Assembly (NCBI GenBank): GCA_012839145.1
Contig: DUNY01000320.1
Location: 1-5,391 of the forward strand
DNA: 5,391 nt
Source of the DNA: Thermoanaerobacterales bacterium
GTDB taxonomy: Bacteria; Bacillota; Thermosediminibacteria; Thermosediminibacterales; Tepidanaerobacteraceae
Direction of reading: 5' to 3'
Under the pieces are notes generated by a model, which was not told the DNA's origin, ran no database searches, and saw only the letters and a program-made list of their open reading frames with translations. Position numbers and translations under genes: made by a program. Below are positions 1 through 5,391 of the stretch, piece after piece. How positions within the stretch are numbered: position 1 is the stretch's first letter; the number at the start of each line of letters is the position of its first letter.

Positions 1-2215
1 AGCCCTTTTTTATGGAAATGAAAGCTCCACCTACTATCGGTTTTTTCAGTAATTGCTCCGAAGCCATGATATAAAGTGGCAGTTGAAGATTTGTACCTTC
101 TTCCACCTGTTTTATATCCGGCGTGGAGCCGGATTTGTAATCAAAGACCACTAATCTGCCCTCCGAGTCCTCATCAATTCTGTCAATTTTGCCTGAAAGA
201 AGAATATCCGGAGCAAAATCCAAGGAAAAACCTTTTTTATATCCAAAACCCAATTCTAAGAAAACAGGTTTGAAGTCCCCTCCTTGTGCTATATGCCAGG
301 CTAAATAATCAATAATGTTGTTTACGATTTCTTCCTTTTCTATCTCGAATAAAAATGGATGCGAAAAGCTTTCTTTCACACCGGAGCTTTCCATAATTTC
401 ATCCGTAAGTATTTTTATTTCATCTGCATACTCATCCAGCTTTGCATGTTCAAACCCTTTCCTATGATTTTTAAAAAACAACTCCAGTATTTTATGCAAA
501 ACGGTTCCTCTTGCCAATGCTGTATACTCGCCCTCATCATCAGGAGGTGACAGGTTTAGGACTCTTGCAAGAAAAAACTTGTAGGGACATTCCCCATACG
601 TATTAAATGCCGTTACACTGAACGGTTTTTTGAAAAAAAACTTCTTTAACCTATGTTTAGTCTTTTCCGAAATAACTCCGGGTTTTGTCATAGAACTTTC
701 TAAAGTCTTGGGGCGGTATACGGATTCAAATCTTACATTTTTAACAGGTGCTGCAAACAGATCTAGTAATTCTTGAAGATATGACGACATCAGCGAAGAG
801 GTATTGTCTTCTAATACTTTAGGATAAGAAAAATAGCCCATGGAGCTTGAAGCTGTTAAAAAATCAAAAGACTCTCTCTCTTTCTCAAGTAGATTATCTA
901 AAGTATCAAAATCATATCCTTTTTTATTACAAATTACCCTGTCCCTGTCTTTCAAAAGCCAATCAGGTCTAAAATCCCTGGGAAACTCCCCTTCAATCAT
1001 GCCAGGTACGTAAACCTTGTCAAATCTCAGTCCTCTCAGCATTGCCGGCGGCAGTACCCATATCCCATCCTTCGGTGGACTGTAGTTATAAATCCGGCTT
1101 TGAAGGTAAAATTCCAAACGGTTTACAAAATTTTCGAAAGCTATAGTTTCTTCAGGAATGAACCTGTCCATATCATTTAGTTCATTTAAAAGACCACCTA
1201 AAGAATCAAAGGCCTCCAAATCCCGCTTTATTAAAACAATATCATTATCGTGAATATCACAAAATCTTCCGGGATATCCCTGATTAATAAGGAATTTCTC
1301 CAGATTGGCCGTCCATTTACCTATTGTATAACTTTTTGTACTTTCCTCCTGTAATTCTTCCGAAAAATAGTCGGTAAGCTCTCCTTGAAAAAGCCTTAGT
1401 AAAGCTTTGATAAAAGGATTTTGAATAAGTGCCGCCTGTTTATCCAAGCGAATAGGTATACCTCTTTCTTCAAAAATCTCGTGTAAAAGATGTTCGTAGA
1501 CATCAGGGTTTCGCAGGACTATGCATACGTTTTCCGGTAAAAACCCTTCCCACAAATCCTCTAAAATTACTTGAGCAAGAATCATAATCTCGGTCCTACG
1601 GTTTTGCGCCTTTATCACTTTTATCTCTTTCATTTTTGGTGCAAGATCCGAGTTGTCAGCCTTGGCTTTGTCTCCCAGAGCAGACAATATCTTTTGCTGA
1701 ATTGGGGTAAGTTCATAAAATTCCCTGAAGTGCACAACATCCCTATGCGCAATAAATTTATTTTTAGAAATGTTTTTTTTACATAATATATAACGATCCT
1801 CTTGGTCATATAAACGGTTACTTATAAGAAAATCCTGGTAGGTTCTGTATATTAAGGAAAGGTCTTTTTGATAAGACTTCTCATCTCTAATGCTTTCAAA
1901 GGTCCTAGGGTCAATATCCTGTTGTTTCAGTTCCCCAATAACTTCACCTATACGATATATATATCCCTGTCGAGGAATATGGAAATATATCAGCTTATTC
2001 TGCTTTTTCAGTTTTCTGAATATGCGGTTGAGAAGTAGGTTCTTCTTAAAGTCTCCAAGGAATTTTTTTGAAGCAACAAACTCTTTTATGCATTTTTCAA
2101 CAAAAACTTCATAGGTGACCGGAAGTTCTCCGGTCACCCCTTTCTTTCCTTCGAGCTGTGCCTTATTATGCTGCTTAACTAAATAAGGTGTGGGGTATAC
2201 GATTAATTCCTTCAT
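1..2215 (-). CDS. AddB/RecB-like PD-(D/E)XK nuclease with degenerate helicase core (3' end beyond window)
   Basis: I translated this frame by hand; it stays open for 738 codons from ATG 2215 to the window edge. The start is well fixed: GAGGGG lies 7 bases upstream, and an in-frame TAG at 2243-2245 leaves no other start codon. Residues 200-275 (NRRTEI, then IVLRNPDVYE, then ERGIPIRLDK) and 385-425 (VLPPAMLRGLRFDKVYVPG, then EGEFP and LLKDRDR) resemble the second helicase domain of UvrD/AddB proteins. Residues 531-738 match the RecB-family nuclease: CPYKFF with Cys543, GTVLHK with His574, GKIDRID with Asp678, FDYKSG with Asp692 and Lys694, and LQLPLY with Gln711. In AddB the Cys of CPYKFF is the first of four ligands of an iron-sulfur cluster; the other three would lie beyond the window. 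There is no Walker A motif at the N-terminus, so this subunit probably does not hydrolyse ATP there. Cys543 sits about 250 residues earlier than I recall for classical AddB, so this is a shorter relative. It probably acts in processing DNA ends with a UvrD-type partner, which is not visible here. Confidence 0.88.
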   Translation of the reverse strand, partial: MKELIVYPTPYLVKQHNKAQLEGKKGVTGELPVTYEVFVEKCIKEFVASKKFLGDFKKNLLLNRIFRKLKKQNKLIYFHIPRQGYIYRIGEVIGELKQQDIDPRTFESIRDEKSYQKDLSLIYRTYQDFLISNRLYDQEDRYILCKKNISKNKFIAHRDVVHFREFYELTPIQQKILSALGDKAKADNSDLAPKMKEIKVIKAQNRRTEIMILAQVILEDLWEGFLPENVCIVLRNPDVYEHLLHEIFEERGIPIRLDKQAALIQNPFIKALLRLFQGELTDYFSEELQEESTKSYTIGKWTANLEKFLINQGYPGRFCDIHDNDIVLIKRDLEAFDSLGGLLNELNDMDRFIPEETIAFENFVNRLEFYLQSRIYNYSPPKDGIWVLPPAMLRGLRFDKVYVPGMIEGEFPRDFRPDWLLKDRDRVICNKKGYDFDTLDNLLEKERESFDFLTASSSMGYFSYPKVLEDNTSSLMSSYLQELLDLFAAPVKNVRFESVYRPKTLESSMTKPGVISEKTKHRLKKFFFKKPFSVTAFNTYGECPYKFFLARVLNLSPPDDEGEYTALARGTVLHKILELFFKNHRKGFEHAKLDEYADEIKILTDEIMESSGVKESFSHPFLFEIEKEEIVNNIIDYLAWHIAQGGDFKPVFLELGFGYKKGFSLDFAPDILLSGKIDRIDEDSEGRLVVFDYKSGSTPDIKQVEEGTNLQLPLYIMASEQLLKKPIVGGAFISIKKG

Positions 2216-2222
2216 AAAGAGC

Positions 2223-2228
2223 CCCCTC
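2223..2228 (-). promoter_or_regulatory. Ribosome binding site of the AddB-like nuclease gene
   Basis: The minus strand reads GAGGGG followed by seven bases (GCTCTTT) and then ATG at 2215. The purine-rich core and spacing fit a Firmicutes Shine-Dalgarno site. With the in-frame TAG at 2243-2245, it fixes the start of the gene. Confidence 0.7.
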
Positions 2229-2280
2229 GTTGACCATATATACTAACTTTCTATAAATCTTGTGTTGTTCCGGTATAATG

Positions 2281-2353
2281 TTGATTCCGGTGTGGATAGT
2301 TACTCCGATGAAGATGATGGCATCCCTTCTTCCTAAAACAAGACCTGTTATTC
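2281..2353. repeat. Dispersed repeat block, copy 1 (upstream of nuclease gene)
   Basis: This block aligns with 4425-4494 in the same orientation. The alignment starts with TTGATTCCGGTGT and ends with CTGTTATTC in both copies. By eye 56 of 70 aligned bases match, with one 3-base gap. The copies lie 66 and 50 bases upstream of the nuclease and eno start codons. The minus strand of both can be read in one frame as related peptides (GLVLGRRDAIIF here, DLSLGRSAVIF in the other copy). There is no start codon, and the changes are not mainly silent, so a coding function is unlikely. It could be a mobile-repeat fragment or a shared leader element. Confidence 0.7.
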
Positions 2354-2358
2354 CGGCA

Positions 2359-2446
2359 AGAGACGATATCTCTCCTTAAAGCCGAACTGTTATTCGGAAC
2401 AGTCGAATACCGTTCCCTGCAACGCAGGGGTTTACGGCAATTCGGC
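2359..2446. repeat. Cluster of hairpins, possible three-way junction
   Basis: Several perfect stems are packed into 88 bases: AGAGA/TCTCT (2359-2363 with 2369-2373), ACTGTT/AACAGT (2386-2391 with 2398-2403), CCCTGC/GCAGGG (2415-2420 with 2424-2429) extended by CCGT/ACGG (2410-2413 with 2434-2437), and an outer GCCGA/TCGGC (2381-2385 with 2442-2446). The outer stem encloses the middle hairpins as a three-way junction. CGAAT/ATTCG (2404-2408 with 2440-2444) and CCGAA/TTCGG (2382-2386 with 2393-2397) are competing pairings. It lies about 145 bases upstream of the nuclease start and could be a structured leader RNA or part of a repeat element. It matches no riboswitch class I know. Confidence 0.5.
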
Positions 2447-2555
2447 ATCCTGCACTTCCCGTGAGCATGTATCCTGGGTGCTAGACTGTGTAAAAAGTCA
2501 CAACAAGGAATATGGTCAAGATTGTCAACCTGTGTAAAGTTGTCATAAAGTTATT

Positions 2556-2578
2556 ATCCTGAGCAAAGCGAAGGATCT
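2556..2578 (+). repeat. Dispersed ATCCT/AGGAT hairpin repeat, copy 1
   Basis: The segment begins ATCCTGAGC and ends CGAAGGATCT, with arms ATCCT and AGGAT that can pair. Two further copies lie at 4575-4604 and, inverted, at 4735-4762. Repeats of this type are scattered between genes in many Clostridia and other bacteria. No function is established from the sequence. Confidence 0.75.
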
Positions 2579-2662
2579 AAGACTCTTCACTGCGTGCAGA
2601 GTGACATAAAACATGGCAAGAATCTCAGACTCTTACTGCGTTCAGAGTGACACAAAACATGG
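2573..2662 (+). repeat. Tandem duplication of a ~44-bp unit
   Basis: Unit 1 (2573-2616) and unit 2 (2620-2662) share the order GRATCT, AGACTCTT, ACTGCGT, CAGAGTGACA and AAAACATGG, with only a few base differences. Three bases separate them. Unit 1 overlaps the right arm of the dispersed hairpin repeat at 2556-2578, so the duplication probably arose inside that repeat family. Confidence 0.8.
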
Positions 2663-2916
2663 ATTAGCAGGTTTTCACACAGTTTGACGTGCTCTTATTT
2701 CATTTGCCCTTTGTAGGGGCGATCTTTGACCGTCCCCTGTTCAAAAAAACAGTCTTGCTTAAAAGGAGACACTCTCTGTCTTCAACTCAGAGGAGTTTCT
2801 ACACTGAAACCAATTATGTGTTTAATATTATAAGTAGCAACTATAGTTGTCAGGTGATACAAGAGAGCGAATATTATATTTTCGTTTATGGTTCTTGATG
2901 AAATTTAAAGAAAGCC

Positions 2917-2944
2917 GTTAAAAAACAGCTAACGCTGTTTCGCT
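2917..2944 (-). terminator. Probable intrinsic terminator downstream of eno
   Basis: Read on the minus strand, AAACAGC pairs with GCTGTTT around a four-base GTTA loop (2940-2923). The second arm runs straight into a T tract (the complement of 2920-2925). The stem has only three G-C pairs, so it is of moderate strength. It lies about 150 bases after the eno stop, beyond the enolase relic. Two more hairpins precede it on the minus strand: GACTGC/GCAGTC at 2978-2992 and GTGACC/GGTTAC at 2946-2960. Confidence 0.45.
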
Positions 2945-3016
2945 AGTGACCTTAGGTTACCTTTGACGACTGCTTCGCAGTCTGAGCGAACTGTATCACC
3001 TGTCAACCGTCACATC

Positions 3017-3075
3017 TTATCTTTTAATCTTATGAAAAGCTTAAATTCCAAGATACTGGCTGTGGTTCCAAATCA
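3017..3075 (-). pseudogene. Decayed second copy of the 3' end of an enolase gene
   Basis: Directly after the eno stop codon, the minus strand repeats the end of an enolase gene. With one missing base, it reads TTAQYLGI, stop, AFHKIKR, stop, against [16 protein letters not shown] in the intact gene. About 42 of 51 aligned bases match. Several differences are silent (GGC/GGA, ATC/ATT, AAG/AAA, CGA/AGA), as expected if this was once a working enolase gene that diverged. One G of the Ala/Gln junction region is lost, and the Gly codon position is TAA, perhaps from AAA (Lys), which is common at this position in enolases. Homology upstream of residue 413 fades within a few codons. It is too short to be functional and is probably left over from gene replacement or unequal recombination. 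Confidence 0.75.
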
Positions 3076-3088
3076 AAATCAACGGTCT

Positions 3089-4396
<1,308 letters not shown>

Positions 4397-4424
4397 TTAA
4401 AGTATTTTTATCTTTATTTAATCA

Positions 4425-4494
4425 TTGATTCCGGTGTCGTAAGCTACCCCGGTGAAGATGACAGCACTTCGCCCCAAACTAAGATCTGTTATTC
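4425..4494. repeat. Dispersed repeat block, copy 2 (upstream of eno)
   Basis: This is the partner of 2281-2353: same orientation, about 80% identity by eye and one 3-base gap. It ends 50 bases upstream of the eno start codon. It lies just outside the inverted-repeat element that begins at 4512. Confidence 0.7.
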
Positions 4495-4574
4495 TAAAAG
4501 TTAAGTCTGAAGTGCCTGGGAAACCTCTGAAAGATTTCGGGTTCATGTCATTGTTATGAAAGCCACCTGTTTTT

Positions 4575-4604
4575 GTCATCCTGAGGGCAACGCCCGAAGG
4601 ATCT
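4575..4604 (+). repeat. Dispersed ATCCT/AGGAT hairpin repeat, copy 2
   Basis: ATCCT (4578-4582) pairs with AGGAT (4598-4602) and encloses an inner hairpin of GGGC/GCCC around AAC (4585-4595). It begins GTCATCCTGAG, like the complement of copy 3. A degraded continuation, TCCTTCGGAATAACGGG, follows at 4631-4647. Confidence 0.75.
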
Positions 4605-4734
4605 TGTTTAAGATTCCTCAGTCGCTTTGCTCCTTCGGAATAACGGGAATGCTTTCATTTATCATGGCGCGGGCCGCATGAGGATTCTGAATGAAACGAA
4701 GTGGAATGAAGAATCCTAAAAGCCACCCTAACAT

Positions 4735-4762
4735 TAGATCCTTCGCTATCGCTCAGGATGAC
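4735..4762 (-). repeat. Dispersed ATCCT/AGGAT hairpin repeat, copy 3 (inverted)
   Basis: The minus strand begins GTCATCCTGAGCGATAGCGA and continues to AGGATCTAA, the same sequence family as 4575-4604 and 2556-2578 but in the opposite direction. Copies 2 and 3 therefore form an inverted pair inside the 4512-4885 element. Confidence 0.75.
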
Positions 4763-4842
4763 GGTTTTAGTATTGCTCAGATGCTGGTTTTGGCATCGCC
4801 GCAAGATGATGGTTTTAGTATCGCTTAGGTGACGGTTTGTGT
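4758..4842 (+). repeat. Degenerate ~24-bp tandem array
   Basis: Three units and part of a fourth follow head to tail: 4758-4780, 4781-4805, 4806-4829 and 4830-4842. Each unit begins ATGAYGGTTTT or a close variant, followed by a RGYATYGC core. The units differ in length by one or two bases. The first unit starts inside the inverted hairpin repeat, as if the array grew from its end. Confidence 0.65.
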
Positions 4843-4892
4843 TATTTGCCATGATGTTTCACTTTTTCAGAGACTTCCCTGACACCGTTATA

Positions 4893-4910
4893 TTAACTTG
4901 TTCAAGTTAA
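4893..4910. repeat. Perfect palindrome at the gpmI stop codon
   Basis: TTAACTTGTTCAAGTTAA is an 18-base perfect palindrome that overlaps the gpmI TAA (4909-4907). On the minus strand it could form an 8-bp stem, but it lacks G-C content and a T tract after it, so it would be a poor terminator. It may be an RNA-end or protein-binding site. Confidence 0.4.
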
Positions 4911-5391
4911 GATAATATCAGAGATTGGCCCGTCATTTCTTTTGGCTTTTCTATGCCCAATAATTGAAGCATGGTAGGTGCTATATCGGCCAGCTTGCCA
5001 TGTCTGAGCTTATAATTTTTATCATTTACAAGAATCAACGGAACCGGGTTGCAAGTATGGGCAGTATAAGGCTCTCCTGTTATAAAATCAATCATTTTCT
5101 CAGCATTGCCGTGATCTGCAGTCACAAGCAGTGTGCCGCCTTTTTCCAGTATTATTTTTACCACTTTTCCGATACATTCATCAACTGCCTCAATAGCTCT
5201 GAGAGCTGCTTCGTAAACACCAGTATGCCCTACCATATCAGGGTTTGCAAAGTTTAATATTATCACATCATATATATCTTCACGAATTTTTTCCATCACT
5301 GTATCGGCCACTTCATATGCACTCATCTCAGGCTTCAAGTCATATGTAGCTACTTTGGGAGATGGAACCAATATACGGTCTTCACCGGGAT
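4907..5391 (-). CDS. gpmI: 2,3-bisphosphoglycerate-independent phosphoglycerate mutase, C-terminal part
   Basis: This gene encodes the Mn-dependent phosphoglycerate mutase (EC 5.4.2.12), which interconverts 3- and 2-phosphoglycerate one step before enolase. Only the last 160 codons are in the window; the start lies beyond position 5391. The visible part begins [20 protein letters not shown], a hallmark of GpmI. In the visible numbering, [12 protein letters not shown] carries Asp51 and His55, [10 protein letters not shown] carries Asp92 and His93, and TAHTCNPVP carries His111. These correspond to the alkaline-phosphatase-superfamily metal ligands of the family. The end, [19 protein letters not shown] followed by EMTGQSL, is a normal C-terminus, so the gene is not truncated at this end. 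The TTG at 5371 is internal, not a start. It is probably co-transcribed with further glycolytic genes upstream and possibly with eno downstream. Confidence 0.96.
   Translation of the reverse strand, partial: PGEDRILVPSPKVATYDLKPEMSAYEVADTVMEKIREDIYDVIILNFANPDMVGHTGVYEAALRAIEAVDECIGKVVKIILEKGGTLLVTADHGNAEKMIDFITGEPYTAHTCNPVPLILVNDKNYKLRHGKLADIAPTMLQLLGIEKPKEMTGQSLILS

Larger units (their letters stand above)
2484..2683. repeat. Segment bounded by inverted ACTGTGT-type ends (possible IS or MITE relic)
   Basis: The left end reads ACTGTGTAAAAAG from 2484, and the right end reads TTTTCACACAGT at 2672-2683, which is its imperfect complement. A related CTGTGTAAAG lies inside at 2530. Ends containing TGTGTAAAA are reminiscent of some insertion sequences, but no transposase remnant is visible and I see no target-site duplication. 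Between the ends lie the dispersed hairpin repeat and the tandem duplication. This is a weak call. Confidence 0.3.
2216..3088. other. Repeat-rich intergenic region between eno and the nuclease gene
   Basis: This 873-base interval holds no credible gene. From right to left it contains a decayed enolase tail (3017-3075), a run of hairpins with a probable terminator (2917-2992), an AT-rich stretch with a hairpin of GGGG/CCCC arms at 2715-2738, a tandem duplication and dispersed repeat (2556-2662), a hairpin cluster (2359-2446) and a block shared with the eno upstream region (2281-2353). The short open frames here (2251-2448 minus, 2689-2898 plus, 2963-3163 plus) have no recognisable protein character. 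They run across repeats or the enolase relic. I found no minus-strand promoter with both good boxes. A TTGACA on the minus strand near 2519-2525 has no matching -10 box at the right spacing. Confidence 0.7.
4512..4885. mobile_element. MITE-like element with imperfect 25-bp terminal inverted repeats
   Basis: The left end reads GTGCCTGGGAAACCTCTGAA from 4512. The complement read inward from 4885 gives GTGTCAGGGAAGTCTCTGAA. Over 25 bases, 19 match, and a further ATG-containing match (TCATG) follows about ten bases inside. The 374-bp interior encodes no transposase. It contains two oppositely oriented copies of the ATCCT/AGGAT hairpin repeat and a tandem array. I see no clear target-site duplication. 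A non-autonomous miniature element is the best reading; a chance assembly of repeats with decayed ends is the alternative. Confidence 0.5.

Noticed and set aside
76..2114. Plus-strand open frames at 76-273, 359-550, 1571-1786 and 1890-2114
   Set aside because: They lie antisense to the 738-codon nuclease frame, which has clear family motifs.
2274..2279. TATAAT on the plus strand as a promoter -10 box
   Set aside because: There is no TTGACA-like -35 box at 16-18 bases upstream and no plus-strand gene follows.
2251..2448. Minus-strand open frame of 65 codons (MPNCRKPLRC...)
   Set aside because: It runs through the hairpin cluster and the shared repeat block, is rich in Arg, Cys and His, and has no clear ribosome binding site or family character. 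The neighbouring frame looks equally plausible, so neither is convincing.
2715..2738. Hairpin with AGGGG/CCCCT arms as a terminator
   Set aside because: No T tract follows it on either strand; on the minus strand the T run comes before the stem.
4573..4850. Repeats as a CRISPR array
   Set aside because: The units are adjacent and degenerate, with no uniform unique spacers and no cas genes in the window.
4655..4852. Minus-strand open frame of 65 codons (MANNTNRHLS...)
   Set aside because: It is translated from the tandem array and the hairpin repeat (TKTIILRR, TKTVILSD). This is a typical artefact of repeats.

Overview
The window is a chromosomal piece of an AT-rich, low-GC Gram-positive bacterium, most likely a member of the Clostridia. 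I infer this from the Firmicutes-style enolase, the gpmI-eno gene order, the purine-rich ribosome binding sites and intergenic DNA full of short dispersed repeats. The genus cannot be fixed from the sequence. All three recognisable genes lie on the minus strand, so transcription runs from high to low coordinates.

From right to left: positions 5391-4907 hold the last 160 residues of cofactor-independent phosphoglycerate mutase (gpmI). A 531-base gene-poor interval (4906-4376) follows, and then a complete, intact enolase gene (eno, 4375-3089). These two enzymes catalyse consecutive steps of lower glycolysis (3-phosphoglycerate to 2-phosphoglycerate to phosphoenolpyruvate). They are usually packed tightly in one operon in this group, but here repeat DNA separates them. 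A second gene-poor interval (3088-2216, 873 bases) follows eno. From 2215 to the left edge runs a long open frame (738 codons without a stop, unfinished at position 1). It encodes an AddB/RecB-like protein with a degenerate helicase core and an intact PD-(D/E)XK nuclease motif set. Its role in DNA break repair or DNA degradation is unrelated to glycolysis, so it is probably a separate transcription unit.

The two intergenic intervals are the unusual part. They share a block of about 70 bp (roughly 80% identical by eye) lying 50-66 bases upstream of the eno and nuclease start codons. Both carry copies of a dispersed hairpin repeat with arms ATCCT/AGGAT. The gpmI-eno interval contains a 374-bp stretch bounded by imperfect 25-bp inverted repeats, which looks like a miniature inverted-repeat element, with a degenerate 24-bp tandem array at one end. 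The eno-nuclease interval contains a cluster of hairpins able to fold as a three-way junction, a 44-bp tandem duplication, a probable terminator, and, directly after the eno stop codon, a decayed second copy of the last ~17 codons of an enolase gene. I found no tRNA, rRNA, CRISPR array, complete insertion sequence or convincing sigma-A promoter. I also did not find a clearly new multi-gene system; the most novel material is the mosaic repeat DNA and the enolase relic.
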